A program made the position numbers and the translations under genes. A stretch of DNA of 64,000 bases from Actinoplanes teichomyceticus ATCC 31121 (lineage in GTDB: Bacteria; Actinomycetota; Actinomycetes; Mycobacteriales; Micromonosporaceae): contig NZ_CP023865.1 in assembly GCF_003711105.1 (NCBI RefSeq), positions 532,001 to 596,000 of the forward strand. The letters are read 5' to 3'. The notes below the pieces were generated by a model. The model saw only the letters and a program-made list of their open reading frames with translations, was not told where the DNA came from and searched no databases. Each line of letters starts with the position of its first letter. Positions within the stretch are counted from its first letter, which is position 1. Below, piece by piece: positions 6,316 through 15,303 of this stretch.

Positions 6316-9300
6316 ATGCGTCCATACATACGCAGCGTGAACCCCGGTGCGCGGACGACCAGGACCACTCGGAGCCCTCAGGCTCTGCGTGCCCTCGGCG
6401 CCGCGGCACTGGCCACCGCGCTGGGTCTCGGCTTCTCCGGACCGGCGTTCGCGGCCGAAGCGCAGATCCCGTTCATCAGCGAGATCCATTACGACAACGT
6501 CGGCGCCGACAGCGGCGAGGCGATCGAGATCCAGGCCCCGGCCGGTCTCGACCTCACCGGCTGGAAGGTCGTCCTCTACAACTACACCGGTGGCGCCACC
6601 TACGACACCCGCACGCTGAACGGCACGGTGCCCGCGGCCGGCGTGGTGGTCGAGACGTTCGCCACGGACGGCCTGCAGAACGGCCCGCAGGACGGCGTGG
6701 CCCTGGTCAAGCCGGACGGCACGGTCGTCGAGTTCCTCAGCTACGAGGGCACGCTGACCGCGGTCAACGGTCCGGCCGCCGGCCGCACCAGCACCGACAT
6801 CGGCGTCTCGGAGACCAACAGCACCCCGGCCGGCACCTCGCTGCAGAAGATCGACGGTGTCTGGACGGCCTCGGCCCCCAGCTCGTTCGGCGCGGTGAAC
6901 AAGGTGGTGACCGACCAGCCGGGCAACCCGGGGGCGGGCTGCACCACCACGCCCACCCGGACGATCGCCGAGGTGCAGGGCCCGGGCGCGGCGTCCCCGC
7001 TGGCCGGCAGCAAGGTGACCGTCGAGGGCGTGGTCACCGCCGTGCACACCACCGGCGGCTTCAACGGCTTCTACATCCAGACCGCGGGCAGCGGCGGCAA
7101 CCGTACGGTGGCCGAAGGCGTCCCGTCGGACGCGATCTTCGTCTTCGGCAGCGCGGCGAACCTGCCCACCGTCAGCATCGGCGACCAGGTCCGGGTGACC
7201 GGCACGGTGACCGAGTTCAACGGGCTGACCGAGCTGAGCCTCGGCGCCAGGGCCGACACCGAGGTCTGCGCCACCGGCGTGACCGTGCCGGCCGCGGTGC
7301 CGCTGAGCCTGCCGGCCGGCGACGCGGTGCGCGAGTCCGTCGAGGGCATGCTGGTCGCCCCGGCCGGCCGGTACACCGTGTCGGACGTCTACTCCCTCAA
7401 CAACTACGGCCAGCTGGTCCTCAACGCCGGCGACTCGGTGGCCAAGGTGCCGACCGACGTGGCGCGGCCGGGCAGCCCCGAGGCCGTCGCGCGCAAGAGC
7501 GCCAACCGGGCCGGGCGCATCCTGCTCGACGACGGGCGGACCGCCAATCTGTCGACGTCGAACACCACCCCGCCGTACGTCAGCAAGGACGAGCCGGTCC
7601 GGGCCGGTGACACGGTCGCGTCGTTCGGGCCGCTGGTGCTCGACTACGCGTACGGTGACTGGCTGCTCGAGCCGACCACGCCGGTCACCGCGGACACCCC
7701 GGCCGCGAACCGCACCACCTTCACCGCCGCCAACCCGCGTACCGCGCAGCCGGCGGACGTGGGCGGCGACATCAGGGTGGCCAGCTTCAACGTGCTGAAC
7801 TACTTCGTCCACTTCGGCGGCGAGGCGCGCGGCGCGACCGACGCGGCGGCGCTGGCCAAGCAGCAGGCGAAGATCGTCTCGGCGATCACCTCGCTGGACG
7901 CCGACGTGGTCGCCCTGATGGAGATCGAGAACTCGGTCCGGTTCGAGGCGAACGATCCGCAGCTGGCGCTCAAGACCCTGGTCGGCGCGCTGAACGACAA
8001 GGACGGCGCGGGCACCTGGGACTACGTCCGCACCCCGGCCGGGCTGCCCGGCCCGGCCGAGCAGGACTACATCACCACCGCGATCATCTTCAAGCCGGGC
8101 AAGGTCACGCCGAAGGGCGGCGCCCGCTCGCTGAACGACGAGACGGTGTGGTCGAACGCGCGTGAGCCGATCGCGCAGACCTTCACCGCCGGCAGCATCG
8201 ACTTCACCGTGGTGGCCAACCACCTCAAGTCCAAGGGCGCCTCGGTCACGCCGACCGGGGACAACGTGGACACCGGGGACGGGCAGGGCTCGTACAACGG
8301 CGACCGGGTGCGCCAGGCGAAGTCGCTGGTGGACTTCGTCAAGGGCGTCGAGGCGCAGAGCGGCACCGACAAGGTGATCCTGCTGGGTGACTTCAACGCG
8401 TACACCCAGGAGGACCCGATGCAGGTCCTCTACGACGCCGGCTACACCGACGTGCACACCACGAAGGCGCCGGGCAAGTCGTCGTACGTCTTCGGGGGTG
8501 AGTCCGGCTCGCTGGACCACGCGCTGACCACGCCGTCGCTGACCGAGCGGGTCACCGGCGTCGACATCTGGAACATCAACTCGGTCGAGTCGTACGCCTA
8601 CCAGTACAACGGGTACGCGCCGTTCTACAGCGCCACCCCGTACCGGGCCAGCGACCACGACCCGGTGGTGATCGGCCTGGACACCGGCGCGAAGGCTCCG
8701 GTGAACCTGCAGCTGCTGAACATCAACGACTTCCACGGCCGGCTGGAGGCCCCGGCCACCGACGCGCAGAAGAACCCGATCGGCGGCGCCGCCCAGCTCG
8801 TCGGCATGGTCGACAAGCTGCGCGCGGAGAACCCGAACACGATCTGGAGCTCGGCCGGTGACAACATCGGCGCCTCCACGTTCGTCTCGGCGATCGACAA
8901 CGACAACCCGACGCTGGCCGCGCTGAACGCCGGTGGCCTGGCGGTGTCCGCGGTCGGCAACCACGAGTTCGACAAGGGCTTCGCCGACCTGACCGGCCGG
9001 GTCGACGAGAAGGCCGACTTCCCGTACCTGGGCGCCAACGTCTACGCCGACGGCAAGCGCGCGCTGCCGGCGTACGAGGTGGAGACCGTCGGCGGGGTCA
9101 AGGTCGGCTACATCGGTGTCGTCACCGAGCAGACCGCCTCGCTGGTCAGCCCGGACGGCATCAAGGGCGTGGAGTTCCACGACCCGGTGGCCGAGGCGAA
9201 CAAGGTGGCCGCCGAGCTGTCCGACGGCGACGCGTCCAACGGCGAGGCCGACGTGCTGGTCCTGCTCGCCCACGAGGGCGCCGCGACGGAGAACATCGCC

Positions 9301-11157
9301 AGCGCCGAGGCTCTGCGCAAGGACCCGGTCTTCGGGCCGTTCACCGAGGTCAGCGCCGACATCGACGTGATCTTCAGCGGGCACACCCACCAGCCGTACG
9401 CGTTCGAGCTCCCGGTCCCGGGCACCGACCGCACCCGGCCGGTGATCCAGGCCGAGGACTACGGCGTCAAGCTGGGCCGCGCCAACCTCACCTACGACCC
9501 GGCCACCAAGTCGGTGACCGACGCCAGCGCCGAGCTGCTCGAGGTCAAGGGCTACCCGGAGAACACCGCCGTCGCCGGCATCGTGACCACCGCCAAGGCG
9601 ACCGCGACCGAGCTGGGCAAGCGCGAGCTCGGCAAGATCACCGCGGAGATCAAGCGGGCGTACGGCAACGGCGCGGAGGACCGGGGCGCCGAGTCGGTGA
9701 TGGGCAACTTCATCGCCGACGTGCAGCTCGACCAGACCAGTGACGCCGGTCGCGGTGGGGCGCAGATCGCGTTCATGAACCCGGGCGGTCTGCGGGCCGA
9801 CCTGGCGTACGGCGCCGACGGCACGGTCACCTACTCGCAGGCGTTCGCGGTGCAGCCGTTCGCCAACGACGTGGTCACCAAGACCCTCACCGGCGCCCAG
9901 ATCAAGCAGGCGCTGGAGCAGCAGTGGCAGCCGGCCGGCGCGTCCCGCCCGGTGCTGCACCTGGGCTCGTCCCGGGGCTTCACCTACTCGTACGACGCCG
10001 CGCAGCCGCAGGGCTCGCGGATCATCGCATCGTCGATGAAGCTGAACGGGGTCACCATCGACCCGGCCGCGTCGTACCGGGTGACGATGAACTCGTTCCT
10101 GGCCTCGGGGGGCGACAACTTCGCCGCCCTGGGCGCGAACAACAGCAGCAGGACCACCACCGGCGACAACGACCTGACGATGCTGGTGAACTACTTCGCC
10201 AAGTACAAGACGGTCACCGCGGACCCGGTGTTCCGCAGCACCGCGGCCGTCGCCGACAGCACCGCCCCGGAGGGCGCCTACCGGCTGAACGCCACGGCGA
10301 TCTGGCCGGGCCAGGCGGTCACGCTGACCCGGACCAGCCTGTCCGACGACGTCACCACCGACGCCAAGGACATCAAGCAGGTCGTCAACTGGGGCGACGG
10401 CAGCCCGGCCGTGGAGCTGGCGGCCGGCGCTACGACGGCGACCCACACGTTCACCAAGGCCGGCCGCGCCGCGATCACCGTGACGATCACCGACCGGGCG
10501 GGCAACGCGAGGACCGTCGCCGCCGGCACTGTCACGGTCTCGGCGCAGACCGGCCGGTACACCCTGGACCGCAGCGCGATCTGGGCGACCCAGTCGGTGA
10601 CCCTGCGGGTCAGCAGCGTGAACGGCACCTCCGTCAAGATCGCCTGGGGGGACGGCGCCACCGGCTCCGCCTCGGCGAACATCGCGGTCTCGCACACCTA
10701 CGCCAAGGCCGGCCGATACCCGGTCAAGGTGACTCCGGTGAACGCGGCCGGGGTGGGCACCACGGTGACGGCCGGCACGGTCAACGTGGTCAAGGACGTC
10801 CACGCGCCCAAGGTGTCCCTGACGGTGCCGCGCCACCCGACCAAGGCGTCGTCCTGGTCGACGCTGTCCGGCTCGGTGAGCGACACCGGCCTGGGCGTGC
10901 GGAGCGTGCGGGTCAAGCTGATCGAGCAGCGGTCCGGCAAGTGGTACTACTACAGCCACGGCAAGTGGACGAAGGCGCCGTCCAAGTCCTCGGCGCTGAG
11001 CCGGGCGGAGCAGGTGACCGCCAAGGTGGCCGGTGGCCGCTGGAGCCTGAAGGTCTCCGGGGTCAAGAAGGGCGCCCTGCGGATCGGTTACCTGGCGACG
11101 GACCGGGCGGGCAACAACTCCGCCGTCAAGGTCCACACCCAGAAGATCACCAAGTAG
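6316..11157 (+). CDS. Exported multidomain nuclease / 5'-nucleotidase
   Basis: Predicted to degrade extracellular DNA and strip phosphate from the nucleotides. Domains in 1613 residues: signal peptide (1-47, ending AFA|AE); lamin-tail domain (about 52-185); OB-like nuclease-associated domain (217-355); endonuclease/exonuclease/phosphatase domain (486-786; SFNVLN, LMEIEN, ANHLKSKG, GDFNAY, SDHDPVV), as in ExeM/NucH nucleases; calcineurin-type metallophosphatase (799-1090; NDFHGRL, GNHEFD, SGHTHQ); 5'-nucleotidase C-terminal domain (1100-1270; NPGGLRADL, SGGDNF-type site); two PKD-like domains with WGDG (about 1340-1490); and a C-terminal beta domain (1497-1613). No sortase motif or TM anchor at the end. 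Likely a nutrient scavenger. GGAGG sits 10 bases before the ATG, and a strong terminator follows. Confidence 0.92.
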   Translation: MRPYIRSVNPGARTTRTTRSPQALRALGAAALATALGLGFSGPAFAAEAQIPFISEIHYDNVGADSGEAIEIQAPAGLDLTGWKVVLYNYTGGATYDTRTLNGTVPAAGVVVETFATDGLQNGPQDGVALVKPDGTVVEFLSYEGTLTAVNGPAAGRTSTDIGVSETNSTPAGTSLQKIDGVWTASAPSSFGAVNKVVTDQPGNPGAGCTTTPTRTIAEVQGPGAASPLAGSKVTVEGVVTAVHTTGGFNGFYIQTAGSGGNRTVAEGVPSDAIFVFGSAANLPTVSIGDQVRVTGTVTEFNGLTELSLGARADTEVCATGVTVPAAVPLSLPAGDAVRESVEGMLVAPAGRYTVSDVYSLNNYGQLVLNAGDSVAKVPTDVARPGSPEAVARKSANRAGRILLDDGRTANLSTSNTTPPYVSKDEPVRAGDTVASFGPLVLDYAYGDWLLEPTTPVTADTPAANRTTFTAANPRTAQPADVGGDIRVASFNVLNYFVHFGGEARGATDAAALAKQQAKIVSAITSLDADVVALMEIENSVRFEANDPQLALKTLVGALNDKDGAGTWDYVRTPAGLPGPAEQDYITTAIIFKPGKVTPKGGARSLNDETVWSNAREPIAQTFTAGSIDFTVVANHLKSKGASVTPTGDNVDTGDGQGSYNGDRVRQAKSLVDFVKGVEAQSGTDKVILLGDFNAYTQEDPMQVLYDAGYTDVHTTKAPGKSSYVFGGESGSLDHALTTPSLTERVTGVDIWNINSVESYAYQYNGYAPFYSATPYRASDHDPVVIGLDTGAKAPVNLQLLNINDFHGRLEAPATDAQKNPIGGAAQLVGMVDKLRAENPNTIWSSAGDNIGASTFVSAIDNDNPTLAALNAGGLAVSAVGNHEFDKGFADLTGRVDEKADFPYLGANVYADGKRALPAYEVETVGGVKVGYIGVVTEQTASLVSPDGIKGVEFHDPVAEANKVAAELSDGDASNGEADVLVLLAHEGAATENIASAEALRKDPVFGPFTEVSADIDVIFSGHTHQPYAFELPVPGTDRTRPVIQAEDYGVKLGRANLTYDPATKSVTDASAELLEVKGYPENTAVAGIVTTAKATATELGKRELGKITAEIKRAYGNGAEDRGAESVMGNFIADVQLDQTSDAGRGGAQIAFMNPGGLRADLAYGADGTVTYSQAFAVQPFANDVVTKTLTGAQIKQALEQQWQPAGASRPVLHLGSSRGFTYSYDAAQPQGSRIIASSMKLNGVTIDPAASYRVTMNSFLASGGDNFAALGANNSSRTTTGDNDLTMLVNYFAKYKTVTADPVFRSTAAVADSTAPEGAYRLNATAIWPGQAVTLTRTSLSDDVTTDAKDIKQVVNWGDGSPAVELAAGATTATHTFTKAGRAAITVTITDRAGNARTVAAGTVTVSAQTGRYTLDRSAIWATQSVTLRVSSVNGTSVKIAWGDGATGSASANIAVSHTYAKAGRYPVKVTPVNAAGVGTTVTAGTVNVVKDVHAPKVSLTVPRHPTKASSWSTLSGSVSDTGLGVRSVRVKLIEQRSGKWYYYSHGKWTKAPSKSSALSRAEQVTAKVAGGRWSLKVSGVKKGALRIGYLATDRAGNNSAVKVHTQKITK

Positions 11158-11176
11158 CAGTCGGGCAGTAGCCCCC

Positions 11177-11209
11177 GGGAGCCCCCGCCGTGCCACGGCG
11201 GGGGCTCCC
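11177..11209 (+). terminator. Strong hairpin terminator after the nuclease gene
   Basis: A perfect 14-bp stem (GGGAGCCCCCGCCG with its complement) closes a 5-base loop, 20 bp after the stop. There is no T run. It probably also serves the convergent lysR gene. Confidence 0.85.
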
Positions 11210-11231
11210 GTCGTACCGGAGCGCGACGTCG

Positions 11232-12107
11232 TCAGCCGAAGGCTGAGTGGCAGTGTTCCAGGAAGGCGGCCAGCGCCGGGCTGGTCCGCTCCGGCCAGAC
11301 CAGCGCGAGCGTCGCCGGGACCGGGATCCCGGTGATCGGGACGGCGACCAGGTCGGGATGGCCGGCCGCCATCGAGGCGCTCAGCACGGCGACCCCCAGG
11401 CCGCGCCGGGCGAGCCCGGCGACGGTGTCCGGCGACGTCGCGACCAGCGCGACCTCCGGTCGCAGCCCGGTCGTCGCGGCGACCGCGCGGTCGAGCACGT
11501 CCCGGATGCCGGTGCCGACCGGCAGGCAGATGACGGGGTACGACCGGAGCCCGGTGACCGTGACGCTCCCACGCTCCGCCGGCTCGCTGCCCGGCACGGC
11601 CATCGCCACCAGCGGCTCGCTGACGATGACCCGCGACGCGAGGTGCTCCGGCGGCTCACCGGCCAGCCCGGCCAGGGCGATGTCGAGGCTCCCGGTGCGC
11701 ACCCCGGCGATCAGCCGGTCCGAGTTCGCCTCGGTCAGCTCCAGCTCGATGCCGGGGTGATCGCGGTGGAAGGCGGCGAGCGCGTCGAACAGCGGCGCGA
11801 CCTCGCAGCCGGTCACCATCCCGATCGTCAGCCGCCCCCGGACCAGGCCCTTGACCTCGTCGATCGCGTCCCGCAGGTCGAGGGTCGAGTCGAGCGCGGC
11901 CCGGGCGTGGCGCAGCGCGGCGGAGCCCGCCTCGGTCAGCCGCGCGATCCGGCCACCCCGGGTGAAGAGCTCCGCGCCGAGCTCGTGCTCCAACGCCTTG
12001 ATCTGCGCGCTCACCCCGGACTGGGTGATGTGCACCCGTTCCGCGGCGCGCGTGAAGCTGCCGGTCTCGGCGACCGCGACGAAGTATTCGAGTTGCCGCA
12101 GATCCAT
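11232..12107 (-). CDS. LysR-family transcriptional regulator
   Basis: 291 residues with the canonical N-terminal helix-turn-helix (residues 1-60, LEYFVAVAETGSFTRAAERV then ITQSGVSAQIKALEHELG) and a periplasmic-binding-protein-like effector domain (about 90-290). It is divergent from a small SnoaL-like gene, and the 70-bp gap contains a T-N11-A palindrome, the classic arrangement for a LysR regulator that controls its neighbour and itself. The effector is not predictable. Confidence 0.92.
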   Translation of the reverse strand: MDLRQLEYFVAVAETGSFTRAAERVHITQSGVSAQIKALEHELGAELFTRGGRIARLTEAGSAALRHARAALDSTLDLRDAIDEVKGLVRGRLTIGMVTGCEVAPLFDALAAFHRDHPGIELELTEANSDRLIAGVRTGSLDIALAGLAGEPPEHLASRVIVSEPLVAMAVPGSEPAERGSVTVTGLRSYPVICLPVGTGIRDVLDRAVAATTGLRPEVALVATSPDTVAGLARRGLGVAVLSASMAAGHPDLVAVPITGIPVPATLALVWPERTSPALAAFLEHCHSAFG

Positions 12108-12124
12108 GAGCGGCGATTGTAGTT

Positions 12125-12141
12125 CGCATAAAAACTATGCG
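12125..12141. promoter_or_regulatory. LysR-type operator palindrome
   Basis: CGCATAAAAACTATGCG is a perfect 6-bp inverted repeat around 5 bases and contains the T-N11-A core of LysR sites. It lies between lysR (start 12107) and the divergent gene (start 12178). TACAAT at 12121-12116 on the minus strand could be the lysR -10, so binding would overlap that promoter. Confidence 0.75.
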
Positions 12142-12177
12142 TTGGACTTGTGCGGTGCGGCACGCGATGGTGGAGTC

Positions 12178-12543
12178 ATGAGCGAGCGCGAGAAGGCCTA
12201 CCGCCCCGAAGACCTGACCAGACTCTTCGTCGAGCGCGCCAACGCGAAGGACGCCGAGGGCCTCGCGGCGCTGTATGAGGAGGATGCCGTGATGGCGTTC
12301 CCACCCGGCCGGCAGACCGTCGGCCGCGCCGCGATCCAGAGCCTCTGGGCGCGGTTGCTGCCGAGCATGCCCCGGTTCGAGCCGGAGCCACCGCTGCCCA
12401 CGCTGATCAGCGGTGATCTGGCGCTCACCTCGACCCCGCCGAAGGACGGCGCCGGAGCGCGGGCGCAGGTGGTCCGCCGCCAGCCCGACGGGACCTGGCT
12501 GCGGGTGCTCGACCAGCCGGAGTTCCTTCGGCCGGCGAGCTGA
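12178..12543 (+). CDS. SnoaL/NTF2-like small protein
   Basis: 121 residues with the pattern of the NTF2-like fold: LTRLFVERANAKDAEGLAAL YEEDAVMAFPPG at the start, a middle G.AAIQ segment, and a C-terminal strand QPDGTWLRVL. Members bind small ligands or act as isomerases and hydratases; no catalytic role can be assigned here. It is divergent from lysR across the T-N11-A palindrome and is therefore the likely LysR target. Confidence 0.75.
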   Translation: MSEREKAYRPEDLTRLFVERANAKDAEGLAALYEEDAVMAFPPGRQTVGRAAIQSLWARLLPSMPRFEPEPPLPTLISGDLALTSTPPKDGAGARAQVVRRQPDGTWLRVLDQPEFLRPAS

Positions 12544-12598
12544 TGCCGAGCACGGTGTCGCGCTCGCCGGGTTCGCAGGCGCTGGTCAGCCGGGTCGT

Positions 12599-12629
12599 TT
12601 CCCGGGGTCCCGCGTGCGGACCCCGGGAA
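12599..12629. terminator. Bidirectional hairpin between SnoaL-like gene and rpf
   Basis: A perfect 12-bp stem TTCCCGGGGTCC / GGACCCCGGGAA closes a 7-base loop. It sits between two convergent genes. Confidence 0.8.
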
Positions 12630-12646
12630 GCCGCTGTGCCGCTGTC

Positions 12647-13312
12647 CTACAGGGCCAGGCGCTGACCCACCCGGAGATGGTTCGGGTTGCTCAGGCGGCT
12701 GGCGTTGGCGCGGTACAGAGCCCGCCACCCACCCTTGATGTGATAGCGGGCGGCGATGCCGGAGAGCGTGTCGCCGCGCTTAACGACGTAGGTGCGTGTC
12801 CCCTTCAGCGGGGTGGTGTAGGAGGCGAGGCGGTAAGGGCTCACCGAGCTGGTCCTGCGTGCCTTGGTGAGACCGCGCCGGCCGCAGGTGGGCCAGGCGC
12901 CGATCCCCTGGCTGCGCAGCACCCGTTCGGCGATGCGGATCTGCTCCTGCTTGGAGGCGAGGTTGGCGGTGGATCCGTACTTGCCGCCGCCGTGCGCACG
13001 CCAGGTGCTGCGGCTGAACTGCAGACCGCCGTAATAGCCGTTCCCGGTGTTGATCCGCCAGTTCCCGCCGGACTCGCACTTGGCGACGGCATCCCAGTTC
13101 ACGTTCGGGGCGGCGGCGGCCGGTGCGGCCTCCACCGCCAGCAGCCCGACGGCGCCGGCCAGACCGGCGACCGTGAGACCGACGGCGCGCTGCAGCCGGT
13201 GCCGCGCCGGCTGGGGCTGCGTGGGTCGCGCCTGCGCGCTCCGGAAAAGGGCGCGCGGGGACCGGGCTCGCCGGGACAGGACACGACGAACCCGCTTGTT
13301 CAGGTGAAGCAT
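12647..13312 (-). CDS. Resuscitation-promoting-factor-like secreted muralytic protein with LysM
   Basis: Cell-wall-cleaving enzyme of the Rpf type. ATG 13312 follows GGAGGG by 8 bases. The 221 residues have a long basic N-terminus, a signal anchor/peptide (about 42-67, ending APAAAA), and an Rpf domain (about 70-145; [14 protein letters not shown] with catalytic Glu80, [16 protein letters not shown] with the partner Cys). A LysM peptidoglycan-binding domain (174-221; [17 protein letters not shown]) ends the protein. The leader carries a c-di-AMP riboswitch, as in many actinobacterial rpf genes, so expression should fall when c-di-AMP is high. Confidence 0.92.
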   Translation of the reverse strand: MLHLNKRVRRVLSRRARSPRALFRSAQARPTQPQPARHRLQRAVGLTVAGLAGAVGLLAVEAAPAAAAPNVNWDAVAKCESGGNWRINTGNGYYGGLQFSRSTWRAHGGGKYGSTANLASKQEQIRIAERVLRSQGIGAWPTCGRRGLTKARRTSSVSPYRLASYTTPLKGTRTYVVKRGDTLSGIAARYHIKGGWRALYRANASRLSNPNHLRVGQRLAL

Positions 13313-13325
13313 GAAGTTTTCCCTC

Positions 13326-13515
13326 CACGCCTGCGAGGTGAGCTGTCGGGTTCGGGCCGAGGAGCCCGGCCGCACCAGGTGCGGCTTCACCCCGAGGCGC
13401 GCCCGGTGGGCGCGCCGAGGAACGTGTGGGTCCCCCGCTCCATGCCTGTGTGTTGTTGACCGTGACCAGCAGGCAGGACTCGGCGTTCCGGCCACGGTGC
13501 CCGCGATTGCGGACT
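13326..13515 (-). ncRNA. c-di-AMP riboswitch (ydaO/yuaA type) in the rpf leader
   Basis: Read on the minus strand, the leader contains the conserved blocks of the ydaO class: GGAACGCCGAGTCCTGCC near the 5' side, GGGGTGAAGCCGC in the middle, and CCGAACCCGACAGCTCACC followed by GCAGGCG at the 3' side. Variable hairpins (GGCGCGCC-type) lie between. It ends about 14 bp before the rpf start codon. The class senses c-di-AMP and usually switches wall-hydrolase genes off. Boundaries are approximate. Confidence 0.85.
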
Positions 13516-13825
13516 GCTGACGGTAGCCACCACTGCGCGGAACTGACCAGGTCCGGAAGCGGGGCCGGTGACGTTGTTCTCACAAATTAGCCGCTTTGAT
13601 CTTCCTTTGTGTGAATAACAGCGGGACTCCTTGGATGCTGGGCGCGCCTACCGCCGCCGCGGTCGGCCGTTGGAGGGAAAATTCCGGCCGTCGGCATAGC
13701 GGCGTCCGCAGTGGGTAAGCGAGGTCCGCCCGTTGGGGGATCAGGCTTCCGTGTCCGGGCGCCGACCGGGGCTCGGGGCCGCCACCTCTCGCGCCGCCAC
13801 GGTCCGAGGTGCACAATCGGCGAGC
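13516..13825. other. Divergent intergenic region upstream of the riboswitch
   Basis: No gene is seen. It must contain the promoter of the riboswitch-rpf transcript (minus) and of the reductase-like gene (plus). An AT-rich patch at 13574-13620 (ACAAATTAG, TTTGTGTGAATAA) is the most likely promoter or regulator site. Confidence 0.35.
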
Positions 13826-15064
13826 ATGAGCGATCGTTCACGTGAGTTCGAGGTGGTCGTCTACGGCGCCACCGGCTTCGTCGGCGCGCTGGTGGCCGAA
13901 TACCTGGCCGGACACGCGCCGGCCGGCACCCGCATCGCCCTGGCCGGCCGCTCACCGGAGAAACTGGAAGCTGTCCGGTCCCGGCTGAACGTCGACTGGC
14001 CGGCCCTGGTCGCCGACGCCACCGACCCGGACGCGGTGGCCGCCCTGGCCGGACGGACACGTGTCGTCGTCACCACCGTCGGGCCGTACGCGAAATACGG
14101 CCGCGCCCTCGCGCACGCCTGCGCCGCAGCCGGCACCGACTACGCCGACCTCACCGGCGAGGTGCTGTTCGCCCGCGCCAGCATCGACGACAACCACGAG
14201 CTGGCCCGCCGCACCGGCGCGCGGATCGTGCACTCCTGCGGCTTCGACTCCATTCCGTCCGACATCGGCGTGCACGTCCTGCATCAGCTGATCGAGCAGG
14301 ACGGGGCCGGTCGGCTCACCGACACCACGCTGGTGGTGACCAGCATGCGCGGCGGGGTGAGCGGCGGCACCATCGACTCGGTGCGCAACCAGGTCGACGA
14401 GATGAAGCGGGACCCGGGACTGCGCCGGGTGGCCGCCGGGCCGTACTCGTTGAGCCCGGACCGTGCGGCCGAGCCCCCACTCGGCCGGCAGAGCGACCTG
14501 GACACCATCGCCGGCTCCGAGGTGGACCCGCGGCTGCGCGGGCGGCTCGCGCCGTTCGTGATGGCGTCGTACAACACCCGGGTGGTGCGGCGCAGCAACG
14601 CGCTGCGCGGATGGGCGTACGGCCGGGAGTTCCGCTACCGGGAGGCGATGAGCGTCGGCGCCTCGCCGCTCTCCCCGGTCATCGCGGCCGGCACCAAGGT
14701 GGCGCTGGGCGCCCTGATCGCCGGGCTCGCCGTGCCGCCCACCCGGTTCCTGCTGGACCGGATCCTGCCCGCCCCGGGCACCGGGCCGAGCGAGAAGGTC
14801 CGGCGGAGCGGCCACTTCACCATGGACATCTTCACCACCACGACCACCGGAGCCCGGTACACCGCGCGGGTCCGGGCCAAGGGCGACCCCGGGTACGCCG
14901 CGACGGCCGTGATGCTCGGCGAGTCCGCGCTGGCCCTGGCCCTCGACCGGGACGCCCTGCCACCGGCCGAGGGCGGCGTCCTCACCCCGGCCACCGGCAT
15001 CGGCGACGCCCTGGTGCGCCGGCTGCGCGCGGCCGGCGTCGAGATCACCGCCCGCAGGCTCTGA
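13826..15064 (+). CDS. Saccharopine-dehydrogenase-like / trans-acting enoyl-reductase family protein
   Basis: 412 residues with an N-terminal Rossmann dinucleotide-binding fold (EVVVYGATGFVGALVAEYL, residues 8-26). The conserved HSCGFDSIPSDIG block (about 137-149) is typical of the family that includes mycobacterial trans-acting enoyl reductase and Rv2449c-like proteins. A hydrophobic segment (about 292-310) suggests membrane association. Likely acts on a lipid substrate with NAD(P)H, but the substrate is unknown. ATG 13826 is chosen because the protein motif begins right after it. Stands alone. Confidence 0.8.
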   Translation: MSDRSREFEVVVYGATGFVGALVAEYLAGHAPAGTRIALAGRSPEKLEAVRSRLNVDWPALVADATDPDAVAALAGRTRVVVTTVGPYAKYGRALAHACAAAGTDYADLTGEVLFARASIDDNHELARRTGARIVHSCGFDSIPSDIGVHVLHQLIEQDGAGRLTDTTLVVTSMRGGVSGGTIDSVRNQVDEMKRDPGLRRVAAGPYSLSPDRAAEPPLGRQSDLDTIAGSEVDPRLRGRLAPFVMASYNTRVVRRSNALRGWAYGREFRYREAMSVGASPLSPVIAAGTKVALGALIAGLAVPPTRFLLDRILPAPGTGPSEKVRRSGHFTMDIFTTTTTGARYTARVRAKGDPGYAATAVMLGESALALALDRDALPPAEGGVLTPATGIGDALVRRLRAAGVEITARRL

Positions 15065-15303
15065 CCGCGCCGTCCGGTTCCCGGGCCGACGACCGTCCGG
15101 CAGGGACGGCCGGTGGCATCGGGTGGGCCGTGAGCATACCGTGAGGAGTCGACATGAACCGGATCCTGCCGTGACCGGCACACCGCCCGGAGTCCGCGCC
15201 GCGCCGCGATCGGTGATCCGACCGTACGACGGTCGGGAATCATCACCGAGACCTGGCGATCGCCACTAGCCGCACCCGGGTCCCCCTGGGCAGGATCTGA
15301 AGG

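Noticed and set aside
6274..11196. 1640-codon open frame on the minus strand across the nuclease gene
   Set aside because: It is antisense to a gene with clear domain motifs. Its protein is Arg/Gly/Val-biased with no family signature, as expected for a shadow frame in GC-rich DNA.
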